From Saprospiraceae bacterium (GTDB taxonomy: Bacteria; Bacteroidota; Bacteroidia; Chitinophagales; Saprospiraceae), in NCBI GenBank assembly GCA_016719855.1, contig JADJYH010000057.1, positions 1 to 27,654 of the forward strand: a stretch of DNA of 27,654 nt, in the 5' to 3' direction. Each line of letters begins with the position of its first letter. Positions within the stretch are counted from its first letter, which is position 1. The notes beneath the pieces were generated by a model that searched no databases, was not told where the DNA came from, and worked only from the letters and a program-made list of their open reading frames with translations. Below, piece by piece: positions 7,665 to 14,868 of the stretch. Position numbers and translations under genes: made by a program.

Positions 7665-8579
7665 CTATTTTTTTAAAATTCTTTGCAATTGCCTTGCTGT
7701 TTTAAACCCACATTTTGAAGCTATGTACTCAATAGTATATTCGGGATTGTTCAGCATGGTATTTGCATATTCTTTTCGCAACAAGGTTAAGTATTCCAAT
7801 ACAGTAGAACCGGTCTTTTCCTTAAAAACCCTGCTAAGATTTCTTGGACTCATTCCCACAAGAGCGGCAAGTGATTCAATACTGTTCTCTTTGGAAAGGT
7901 TGTCTATAAGGTAATCCTGAACTTCGTGGACTTGTGGATTAATATGATTCCTGTAATCCAGATAAATGCTTTGTTGTTTATGTTTTCCACTTCTTCTGTG
8001 ATACACGACAAGCCCTCGTGCTACTTTATGTGTAAAAAGTGCTCCTTTAAAATCCTCAAGAATTGCTAAAGCCAAATCTATCCCGGCGCTAATCCCTGCG
8101 CTTGTGTAAACGTCATTGCTTTTTATGTAAAGAATATCAGCAACAACTTTTGCTTGTGGAAATTGCGTTTGTAATTCATTGACCCTTCGCCAGTGGGTGG
8201 TACATTCTGTGTTTTTTAACAAACCTGCATGACCCAAAGCAAAAGCCCCATTGCAAATTGAACAAACCGTTATTTTATTTTCGGAACATTCTTTTAGCCA
8301 ATTGAAGAATTCTCTTTGTGCCATAAAAGCGATGCTCCTAACGTATTCCCAATCCATTCCTGGTACAAAGACAAAATCGCCTTCCTTTAATTTTGCGCTT
8401 TTGTAGTTTTCAACATTTCCAAAGCCAAGACCTGAAGTACTTATCGGTGTTTCTCGGTATTGATAAAATTCTATGTCTGCTTCAAAACCATAAAATTTGG
8501 CTTCCGTAAATACCTGTACTGGACCCGCCAGGTCAAGCAATTCGACCGTTGGTGGAATGATAAAGACCAATTTTTTCAT
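7665..8579 (-). CDS. GlxA-type AraC-family transcriptional regulator (DJ-1/PfpI + AraC HTH)
   Basis: 304 aa. Residues 1-~185 form a DJ-1/PfpI class I glutamine-amidotransferase-like domain: LLDLAGPVQVF near the N-terminus and the nucleophile elbow SICNGAFALGHAGLL with Cys109. Residues ~215-304 are an AraC-type double helix-turn-helix (SIESLAALVGMSPRNLSRVF; YTIEYIASKCGFKTARQLQRIL). Members of this family sense small molecules through the N-terminal domain and bind tandem half-sites. Its own upstream region (8611-8714) duplicates the one before the neighbouring esterase, which predicts autoregulation and control of the esterase. Ligand unknown. Family call is strong. Confidence 0.92.
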   Translation of the reverse strand: MKKLVFIIPPTVELLDLAGPVQVFTEAKFYGFEADIEFYQYRETPISTSGLGFGNVENYKSAKLKEGDFVFVPGMDWEYVRSIAFMAQREFFNWLKECSENKITVCSICNGAFALGHAGLLKNTECTTHWRRVNELQTQFPQAKVVADILYIKSNDVYTSAGISAGIDLALAILEDFKGALFTHKVARGLVVYHRRSGKHKQQSIYLDYRNHINPQVHEVQDYLIDNLSKENSIESLAALVGMSPRNLSRVFKEKTGSTVLEYLTLLRKEYANTMLNNPEYTIEYIASKCGFKTARQLQRILKK

Positions 8580-8610
8580 TATGACTTAATTTAAAAACTT
8601 GTTTAGCTAC

Positions 8611-8714
8611 TTAATTGAAGTTACAAAGGTGGGGCATACAAGCGCACAAAAAGGGACAAGAATGCGTCAGAAACAGACAAAATAAAACGGTAGTAGGCGG
8701 GATGGTAAATTTCT
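8611..8714 (-). promoter_or_regulatory. Promoter/operator module B before the GlxA-type regulator
   Basis: Second copy of the 104-bp module, offset 1310 bp from copy A. The TTGTC half-sites (8655-8659 and 8676-8680 in + coordinates) keep the exact 21-bp spacing, and the CACCTTTGTA element is identical. The block AAGGGACAAG shows no mismatch between copies. The module begins just after the HMA-like gene stop. Confidence 0.65.
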
Positions 8715-8736
8715 TTTTCTTTTTGCCCACCTCGTT

Positions 8737-8991
8737 TCATGCCTTCTGCATCACAAGCAGCTTGATTTTTTCAATCAACCCGCTCAGGTGGTTGTCAATC
8801 AATTCAAATCCCACGTTTTTCAGCCTTTCAGTAAGGATTTCCTTTTGCTCGCCGCTCAGTTCTTGGGTCAAATGAATCTCCCCGAAGAGCACTTTCTGAA
8901 AAGAGATGCCCGCCTTATCCAAAATGTCCTCGACCGAAAGTACGCAGCGGTGACAAACCATGTTTTTTACAAGCACTTTATTTAAGGCCAT
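8737..8991 (-). CDS. Orphan HMA-like metal-binding domain resembling the N-terminus of Bacteroidota AraC regulators
   Basis: 84 aa from the ATG at 8991; the longer frame upstream looks non-coding. VKNMVCHRCVLSVEDIL contains a CxxC pair placed as in heavy-metal-associated domains. The pattern continuing through LTQELSGEQ and NVGFELIDNHLSGLIEKIK matches the ~80-residue N-terminal domain found on a group of Bacteroidota AraC-family regulators. There the chain continues into a DNA-binding HTH; here it stops, and the next DNA is the promoter of the GlxA-type gene. It is either a stand-alone metallo-sensor/chaperone or a regulator that lost its HTH. The copper oxidase nearby makes a metal link plausible but unproven. 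Confidence 0.7.
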   Translation of the reverse strand: MALNKVLVKNMVCHRCVLSVEDILDKAGISFQKVLFGEIHLTQELSGEQKEILTERLKNVGFELIDNHLSGLIEKIKLLVMQKA

Positions 8992-9006
8992 GGTCACTGA
9001 TTTTTT

Positions 9007-9024
9007 TTGATACCAAGGTATCAA
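9007..9024. promoter_or_regulatory. Perfect 18-bp palindrome upstream of the HMA-like gene
   Basis: TTGATACCAAGGTATCAA is a perfect dyad centred about 24 bp before the ATG at 8991. Its position and symmetry fit an operator for a dimeric regulator; TACCTTGG on the minus strand resembles a -7 box. Confidence 0.5.
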
Positions 9025-9305
9025 TCTTTGGCAATTGCTTGAGTAATACATGTTAATACCAGTCACTCGTTTCCTCCCAATAGCAAACGAGGTTAGACCG
9101 CACACCGTCGCCCAGTTGTGGCAAGAATGTCCAGTCCATAAAAGCGTGGCTCTTACAAGTCTAGCGAATATGTGACTTATAAGCATTTCTCAGGCGGGTT
9201 GTCCAAAGGACTAAACCAACCACCATCCGCCAGCGGCGGAAAAGTGCATTGGAGCAAAGCAGTCGTTGATTTTTATAACCTTAAGTAATAGAATACCAAG
9301 ACTGA
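9025..9305. other. Intergenic stretch without a recognisable gene
   Basis: It is part of the 343-bp gap 8992-9334. An open minus frame crosses 9025-9186 but shows no conserved features. A small CCGCCAGCGGCGG hairpin lies near 9228-9240. Confidence 0.45.
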
Positions 9306-9333
9306 CTGCCAACTGCCAACTGCCAACTGCCAA
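9306..9333. repeat. Heptanucleotide tandem tract (CTGCCAA x4)
   Basis: Four exact copies of CTGCCAA directly abut the stop codon of the downstream minus-strand gene (9335). Confidence 0.9.
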
Positions 9334-9334
9334 C

Positions 9335-9874
9335 TCACTCCTTCCCCTTCTCCCCCACAAACTGCTGCTCCTTGTACTTGAACAGCACGTTGAAGGTGGT
9401 GAGGCTCCCGTAAATCCGGGTGATGTACTGCTGCAAGTCCACCTTTTCCTCGTCGGTCAGCTTGCTGGCGTTGATTTTCTGCTCCATGACCCGCACCCGG
9501 TCACGCACCATCACGATTTTGTGGAAGAAGGTCTCGATGGGGATGTCCTTCGGTTTCAGGCTGTCGTCGCCGGGCTTGAGAATCATCACGCCGTCGTCCC
9601 AGCGGTCGCCGAGTTCCACCACCTCGCTGATGTCCGACCAGTGCTTGAGGATTTTCATCAAGGATTTTTCGGCTTCGCTGAACGAAACGACGGCCTCGGC
9701 GGGAATGGCTTCCACCACCGTCCATTTGTCGTATTCCTTGCCGACCATCTTGATGCCGTAGAGCGTGAAGCAGCACTCGTAGGCCGCAGCGTGCAGGCGG
9801 ATGATGGCCCCGTCGCCGTAGGCCGGGTGCTTTACCCTCGAACCGATGCCGAGGAGGGAAGTATTTTCTGGCAT
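9335..9874 (-). CDS. Conserved-looking hypothetical with an N-terminal SH3/CarD-like segment
   Basis: 179 aa, cytosolic (no signal or membrane segment). The beginning LGIGSRVKHPAYGDGAIIRL resembles the small barrel at the start of CarD/DUF3553-type domains that contact nucleic-acid enzymes. The remainder (~60-179) is charged and probably helical (KSLMKILKHWSDISEVVELGDRWDDG; TDEEKVDLQQYITRIYGSLTTFNVLFKYKEQQF). I do not recognise a named family. It is divergent from the GMC oxidoreductase gene across 150 bp. The strong coding character supports a real gene; function unknown. Confidence 0.75.
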   Translation of the reverse strand: MPENTSLLGIGSRVKHPAYGDGAIIRLHAAAYECCFTLYGIKMVGKEYDKWTVVEAIPAEAVVSFSEAEKSLMKILKHWSDISEVVELGDRWDDGVMILKPGDDSLKPKDIPIETFFHKIVMVRDRVRVMEQKINASKLTDEEKVDLQQYITRIYGSLTTFNVLFKYKEQQFVGEKGKE

Positions 9875-9948
9875 TGTTTTATTGTTTTATGGTTGAATGG
9901 TTGAGGCGACCACGATAGCCATCTCAACAGTCGGGCAATTTTACGAAA

Positions 9949-9966
9949 AAAACCTTCTAAGGTTTT
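9949..9966. repeat. 18-bp palindrome in the divergent promoter region
   Basis: AAAACCTTCTAAGGTTTT is almost fully symmetrical around CT and is followed by a small GCCGccttCGGC hairpin (9968-9979). It shares the AACCTT/AAGGTT core with the hairpin at 6412-6444. Confidence 0.55.
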
Positions 9967-10024
9967 GCCGCCTTCGGCAAAAGAAAAAAAGCCCAACTTT
10001 GCGCCCAAAAAAAAGCCAGCGTTT

Positions 10025-11553
10025 ATGAAGCATTACGATGCGATTGTGATTGGCAGTGGGTTTGGCGGTGCAATGACGGCCCGTCAATTGGTACAGGCTG
10101 GCATGAAGGTGCTGATGCTGGAACGGGGCGACTGGGTACAGCGAGGCCCAGAAAACTGGGGGCTGCGTGGCTCGCTCGACCTCTCCCCGCACAACGACAA
10201 ATCCACCCCGCTGAACATCGCTGCTGGCGGCAACAAAAAAGTGATGGGACTTTACACCGCCGTGGGTGGGCCGTCGGCTTTTATGGCGGGGTATCCTTCC
10301 GGTTCCGGGAGGCGGATTTTGAAAAAAACGAAGAAATCGAGGGCAAAAATGCGACGGGCTGGCCAATCGGCTACCGTGATTTGGAGCCGTTTTACACAGA
10401 GGCCGAGCAGATTTTGCAGATTTCCGGCGAGGCGGGGATTGACCCTACCGAGCCGCACCGGAGCGCTCCGTTTCCGCAAGGGCCTGCGCCGCTGGCGGAG
10501 ATTTCGCAGCGGGTAAAAAGCAGTGCGGAGTCGCTGGGACTGCACCCTTTCCAGCTTCCGCTAGCCATCAATTACGAAGATAAAAGCCGCAAAACCTGCA
10601 CTAGTTGTACCACTTGCGACACGTTTGCTTGCGCCATCGGTGCCAAAAACGACCTCTCGACACTGGTCTTGCCCGGCTTGATAGCTGGTGGCATGGAGCT
10701 ATTGCCGAACATGGTCGTCACCCGTTTGGTAGAGGAAAATGGGCAAATCAGCAGCGTGGAGGCCGTGTCAAAAACGACGGGCGAGCGCCAGGTTTTCAAG
10801 GCCAAATACGTGGTGCTGGCTGCTGGGGCACTTGGCTCGGCGCACCTGTTGTTGGCATCTGGGTTGGAGGCGAAGAACCCCGGCGGGGCGGTTATTGGCC
10901 GCTACCTGATGCGACATGTGAACGCCATCGTGTTCGGCATTTTCCCCGGCGTGGCCGACAAGGAGGGGCGGTTCCACAAGCAGTTGGCGATTCTGGATTA
11001 CTATTTTGGCAACGAAAAACTAGCCCCAAACTTCGGTAAGCTCGGCAGCCTCCAGCAGATGCCCACGCCCCCGATGGGTTTGGTGCAAAATGAAATCCCA
11101 GGCCCGTTCGGCAAGCTTTTGAGCCAAGGCGTGCGGCTGCTCAGTGGCCTACTGGCCATCGTCGAAGACCAGCCGCAGTTTTCCAACTCTTTGACCATCA
11201 ATCCGTTGGAGCGGGATAAGTTCGGGTTGCCGCAGCCCGTTATTTACCACCAATACTCCCAACGTGACGAGGCGGCGCTGAAAATCTTGACCCAAGCTGG
11301 CAAAAAAATCATGTACGGCGCTGGTGCGGTGGCGCACTACATCCACCAAATCCGCACATTTTCCCACGCCGTCGGCACGGTGCGGATGGGCAGTGACCCT
11401 GCCACTTCGGCACTGGACGAAAACTGCCAGTTCCGGGGCGTGGAGAACCTGTACGTGACGGACGGCAGCGTGATGCCAACCTCGGCGGCAGTGAACCCAA
11501 GCCTGACCATTGCGGCGAATGCGCTGCGGGTGGGGGCGTTTTTGGCAAAGTAA
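10025..11553 (+). CDS. GMC-family FAD-dependent oxidoreductase, one frameshift
   Basis: About 509 aa when rejoined. MKHYDAIVIGSGFGGAMTAR (residues 1-20) is the FAD-binding dinucleotide loop, and ERGDW follows at the end of the second strand. The C-terminus has FSHAVGTVRMGSDP and VTDGSVMPTSAAVNPSLTI, the signature of glucose-methanol-choline oxidoreductases. A cysteine-rich insert, CTSCTTCDTFACAIGAKNDL, occurs near residue 200. One T appears missing at ~10277-10280 (TCGGCTTTTATGG); restoring it gives PSAFYGGVSFRFREADFE and joins the two frames. The enzyme should oxidise an alcohol, such as a sugar, polyol or cyclitol, to a carbonyl. The adjacent Gfo/Idh gene suggests an oxidation-reduction pair. 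Confidence 0.88.
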
Positions 11554-11613
11554 CCGCCAAACTTGTTTGGCAGGTTCATTTTCACAAGTGAGCCAGCCAA
11601 ACAAGTTTGGCGG
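11554..11613. terminator. 18-bp inverted repeat between the GMC and Gfo/Idh genes
   Basis: CCGCCAAACTTGTTTGGC (11554-11571) is perfectly inverted at 11596-11613 with a 24-nt spacer. Each arm is itself nearly palindromic. It starts at the GMC stop and ends 16 bp before the next ATG. No T run follows, so a translation- or RNA-level role is as likely as termination. Confidence 0.6.
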
Positions 11614-11629
11614 CTACAATAATTTCAAA

Positions 11630-12613
11630 ATGTCTTTCAAAAAAATACCACCCACCCAGCCTATCCGCATGGCGTTCCTTGGCTGTGGCAACATCACCGC
11701 CAAGCATGGCAAGCGGCTGCAAAAGTTTGCGGACGTGCAGTGCTACTATGCCAGCCGTAGCGAGGAAAAGGCGAAGCAATTTTCCGCAAAACTCAATGGT
11801 AGCGGGCATTTTGGCTCGTACCAAGCAGCCATTGCTTCACCTGAAATTGACGTGGTTTTCATCGCCACCCCACCTGCCGACCACCTCGAATTGGCACTGG
11901 CGGCGGTGCGAGCGGGCAAGCATGTCATCCTCGAAAAACCACCATTTTTCAAGTCCTCCGACTTCGATTTGGTGGATGCCGAGCGGCAAAAAACCGGGGT
12001 TCAGGTCATGGTCGCCGAGAACTATTTTTACAAACCATTGCTACGCAAACTACGGGAAACGCTGGCCGCCGACCTCATCGGCGACCTGAAATTCCTGTTT
12101 TTCAACGCCACCAAAACCCAAAAAACGGGCGACTGGCGGGATGACGAAAGCACGGTTGGCGGCGGTGCGCTGTTCGAGGGCGGCATCCACTGGGTCAATT
12201 TTATGAGCAACTTAGGGCTTGATGTTCAGTCAGTTACGGGTTTTTTACCCCAAAAAAAGAAAGAAAACAGCCTGGAGCGGAGTATGCAAGTTGTGATGAA
12301 ATACCAAGACGGCCCGGTCGGCACGCTGCTCTACTCCTGGGAGGTGAACGCGCTGCTCAAAGGGCTGCGGCTGTGCCGGATTTACGGCTCGGAAGGTTCC
12401 ATCACTTTTGAGGCCAACGGGCTTTTCATCTTCGTGCGGGGCAAGAAATGGCGGCTTATTTTTCCTGGTTTTTCGGACATCATCGGCACCAACGCCATGT
12501 TCCGTGACTTTTTTGTGGCGCTCCGCAATGGACAGGAACCCGCCTTCAATTTTGCATTGGCAAAAAGGGATATTGTCTTCATCGAGGCAGCTTATCGGAC
12601 GGCAGGTACTTGA
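11630..12613 (+). CDS. Gfo/Idh/MocA-family NAD(P)-dependent oxidoreductase
   Basis: 327 aa; the ATG at 11630 is chosen because the Rossmann strand follows at once (IRMAFLGCGNITAKHGKRL). The frame upstream overlaps the GMC end and the hairpin. VFIATPPADHLELALAAVRAGKHVILEKPP contains the family's EKP motif with the catalytic lysine near residue 101. The C-terminal half is the usual beta-sheet substrate domain (GGALFEGGIHWVNF, GLRLCRIYGSEGSITFEANG). Such enzymes reduce or oxidise sugars and inositols. It follows the GMC oxidoreductase on the same strand, so the two could together invert a hydroxyl by oxidation then reduction; that is inference. No signal peptide. Confidence 0.9.
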   Translation: MSFKKIPPTQPIRMAFLGCGNITAKHGKRLQKFADVQCYYASRSEEKAKQFSAKLNGSGHFGSYQAAIASPEIDVVFIATPPADHLELALAAVRAGKHVILEKPPFFKSSDFDLVDAERQKTGVQVMVAENYFYKPLLRKLRETLAADLIGDLKFLFFNATKTQKTGDWRDDESTVGGGALFEGGIHWVNFMSNLGLDVQSVTGFLPQKKKENSLERSMQVVMKYQDGPVGTLLYSWEVNALLKGLRLCRIYGSEGSITFEANGLFIFVRGKKWRLIFPGFSDIIGTNAMFRDFFVALRNGQEPAFNFALAKRDIVFIEAAYRTAGT

Positions 12614-12657
12614 ATTCCAAGCGACTTGGCTACATTTGCGGACTTTTTTGGGTTTGA

Positions 12658-12731
12658 GGTTTTTAGTTTCTGGTTTCAGGGAGTGCCTTCAAAATTCCTA
12701 GTCCCTCCCTGAAACCTGAAACCTGAAACCA
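12658..12731. repeat. Inverted repeat overlapping a heptamer tract (GAAACCT x3)
   Basis: GTTTCTGGTTTCAGGGA (near 12666-12682) pairs with TCCCTGAAACCTGAAAC (12706-12722) with one mismatch. The right arm is GAAACCT, GAAACCT, GAAACCA. It lies in the 145-bp gap before the next gene. Confidence 0.7.
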
Positions 12732-12758
12732 AAAAGCAAAAACAACGACAAACTATCT

Positions 12759-13589
12759 ATGGAACTCATCATGGTTTTTTTGACCGGCTTGACTGCCGGA
12801 TTGCACACCTCCACCTGGGGCATGTACAAGGATACACCTTACGAGGGCTTCACTTGGCCACGTTATTTTCGCAGCACAGTAGTATCAACGCTGCTTGCCT
12901 TCCTGCTTTGGAAATTGGTCGGCCTCGACCCCACCACGCCTTCTGGCATTTACCTGCTTTGGGGCAGCGTCTATACCAGCGAGCGGGCAATCATCGAGAT
13001 ATGGAAGACCTTTCTGCGCACCTCCGACCAGACCAAATTCTTCATCCCGATGCAACTCCACGTGTTCGGACGCATTGTTGAGAGCAAGCGTGACCGCTAC
13101 ATCGCCGCCTTTTTTTATGTGGGCGGCATCGTGCTGGTGAGCTGGGGTTTAGTAAAGCTCTGGCACATGCACCAAGCTGGGAATTTGGGCTGGAACCCCT
13201 ATGTCATCTTGCTATTATTGAGCGTGGGCGGCTGGATTTCGGCCTTCGGCGGTGCTTGGAAAGATGCGCCCATCGAGGGTTTTGAGTGGTTCAAATTCTT
13301 CCGTAGCCCAGCCGTGGCCTATTCCTGGGGCTGGTTGGCCGCCAACCTAACCGACAATTTCGTAGCCATCGCACTTTGCAGCCTTGGCTTCACCATCGCC
13401 AGCATCGAGACTTACAAAACCTTCTTTTTCCCGAGCCGCCCACGGGGCAAGTTCCAGGGGATGCCCATCGGTTATCCCGAATGGATGGAAAAAAGGAAGC
13501 CATTTGTCTTCGTTTTCATCGTTTGTTGGCTTTTTGTCATCGTCGCTGGCGTGATGGCGTTCATGGGGCCGCACGAGGGGCTAGTCTAA
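12759..13589 (+). CDS. Multi-spanning membrane protein with an internal duplication, function unknown
   Basis: 276 aa, about six to seven hydrophobic segments, no signal peptide beyond the first helix. Two halves align: residues ~14-87 (WGMYKDTPYEGFTWPRYFRS ... SERAIIEIWKTFLR) and ~157-225 (GGAWKDAPIEGFEWFKFFRS ... TIASIETYKTFFFP). The shared KDxPxEGFxWxxFFRS and E..KTF motifs place charged residues next to membrane helices, which could form a two-fold symmetric active site or pore. I cannot name a family. It sits between the Gfo/Idh gene and a CDP-alcohol phosphatidyltransferase on the same strand, so a lipid or polyprenol-phosphate substrate is an attractive guess, not a demonstrated one. 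Confidence 0.8.
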   Translation: MELIMVFLTGLTAGLHTSTWGMYKDTPYEGFTWPRYFRSTVVSTLLAFLLWKLVGLDPTTPSGIYLLWGSVYTSERAIIEIWKTFLRTSDQTKFFIPMQLHVFGRIVESKRDRYIAAFFYVGGIVLVSWGLVKLWHMHQAGNLGWNPYVILLLLSVGGWISAFGGAWKDAPIEGFEWFKFFRSPAVAYSWGWLAANLTDNFVAIALCSLGFTIASIETYKTFFFPSRPRGKFQGMPIGYPEWMEKRKPFVFVFIVCWLFVIVAGVMAFMGPHEGLV

Positions 13590-13596
13590 TGGGTGA

Positions 13597-13629
13597 AACG
13601 TCGGGGAGGGTTGAAACCTCCCCGACGTT
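13597..13629 (+). terminator. 13-bp perfect stem hairpin after the membrane protein gene
   Basis: AACGTCGGGGAGG (13597-13609), a 7-nt loop, then the exact inverse (13617-13629). It is GC-rich and 7 bp past the stop codon. The TTTTGTTTAATTTTATTT that follows is T-rich, so it may act as a terminator or partial attenuator before the next gene. Confidence 0.65.
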
Positions 13630-13657
13630 AAGCGCTAGTTTTGTTTAATTTTATTTC

Positions 13658-14863
13658 ATGGAAAACAAGGTAACAGCTTTCCTTTTCATCCCTGACCCAG
13701 CCGCCAGCCAGACCGAAATTTATGGCCTCACCCTGCTGGAGCGCAGCCTGCATGGGCTGGAGCGGGGTGGGGTGGGCCGGGTGTTTTTGCCCACGGAGGT
13801 GCAAGGTTTTTTGGGTAAAAAAGCAGACTGGAAGCTCGACATCGAGTTCTCGGACGATTACCGAAACGAACTTTCGACCGTGGGAAACGGGGCGCTGGTG
13901 CTGACCGAGCCGCTGGTCATTGACCCAAAATGTGTCCAGCAATTGTTGGAGCAAAGCAGCCTGGCCGAAATGATTTTGATTACCCAGTCAGGGGAGATTG
14001 GCTGGTACCCGAAAACTGCGTTGGAGGCAGTCGCAAAAGACCAATGGCCGAATTTTAGCCAAATTACCACCTTGGCCCATCAGCATGTTTTGGTGGCAAA
14101 AAAGCTTGATTTTCAAGGGCTTGTATGCAGTACCGTTCGAAACGACGCCGATAAAAAAGCCGTCAAAAAAGCGCTCATCCGCAGCCTGATAAAACCCACG
14201 GACGGCTGGGTTTCCAGGAACTTGAACCGCCCAATTTCCACCTCCATCAGCCGGGTTTTGGCGCACACGGCCATCACCCCGAACCAGTTCACCATCGTGA
14301 CTGGCCTCATTGGCCTTTCAACGGCCTGGTTCTTTGCAGCAGGTGGCTACTGGAACTACCTCATCGGCGGGACGCTGTTCCATCTCACCTCGGTGCTGGA
14401 TGGCGTGGATGGCGAGTTGGCTCGCCTCAAGTTCAAGTCGTCGCCCTTCGGGCAATGGCTGGACACGCTGGTGGACAACCTCTCGTACTTGGCGGCATTG
14501 GGTGGTATTATCACGGGCATCTATCTGCACGGTGCTACGGATTTGGTGAAATGGGCGGGCTTATTGTCGGTGGTGTTCGCCTTGCTTGCATTGGGCAGTT
14601 TGTACTTTTATTTGCTCCGGTTTAAATCGGGCGGAACGCTGTTAAATGTCAAGTATAGCTTCCAAGAAGGCAATAGTACGTTCGATAAAATACTCCAGGT
14701 GGCTGGTGCATTCGGAAAGCGGGATTTGTTTGCGCTGATATTTTTTATATTGGGCATATTCGGCAAAATGACTTGGGCTTTGATTTATATTGCCATCATG
14801 GCGTTCATGGTATTTGTGTTTTCCATTCAGGCGCATATTGCTGCATCCAAGGCAAAAAGGTAA
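13658..14863 (+). CDS. CDP-alcohol phosphatidyltransferase with N-terminal nucleotidyltransferase-like domain
   Basis: 401 aa. The C-terminal ~215 residues hold the complete catalytic motif D-xx-DG-xx-AR-x8-G-xxx-D-xxx-D: D248, D251, G252, A255, R256, G265, D269, D273. It is preceded by TPNQFT (207-212) and KPTDGWVSRNLNRPIS (179-194), and followed by several membrane helices. This layout resembles bifunctional IPCT-DIPPS enzymes, in which a CTP:inositol-phosphate cytidylyltransferase is fused to a phosphotransferase. Here the N-terminal ~170 residues resemble that domain only loosely and lack the glycine-rich GxGxR start, so that half may be inactive or altered. The enzyme should transfer a phospho-alcohol from a CDP-activated donor in the inner membrane. 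The next gene starts 5 bp after its stop. Confidence 0.88.
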   Translation: MENKVTAFLFIPDPAASQTEIYGLTLLERSLHGLERGGVGRVFLPTEVQGFLGKKADWKLDIEFSDDYRNELSTVGNGALVLTEPLVIDPKCVQQLLEQSSLAEMILITQSGEIGWYPKTALEAVAKDQWPNFSQITTLAHQHVLVAKKLDFQGLVCSTVRNDADKKAVKKALIRSLIKPTDGWVSRNLNRPISTSISRVLAHTAITPNQFTIVTGLIGLSTAWFFAAGGYWNYLIGGTLFHLTSVLDGVDGELARLKFKSSPFGQWLDTLVDNLSYLAALGGIITGIYLHGATDLVKWAGLLSVVFALLALGSLYFYLLRFKSGGTLLNVKYSFQEGNSTFDKILQVAGAFGKRDLFALIFFILGIFGKMTWALIYIAIMAFMVFVFSIQAHIAASKAKR

Positions 14864-14868
14864 CAGCC

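Noticed and set aside
9266..9904. 212-aa plus-strand open frame opposite 9335-9874
   Set aside because: Its sequence is His/Val-rich antisense shadow; the minus-strand protein has clear coding character.
10270..10285. Programmed frameshift in the GMC gene
   Set aside because: No slippery heptamer or downstream structure stands out, and similar indels occur in several unrelated genes, so an error is more likely.
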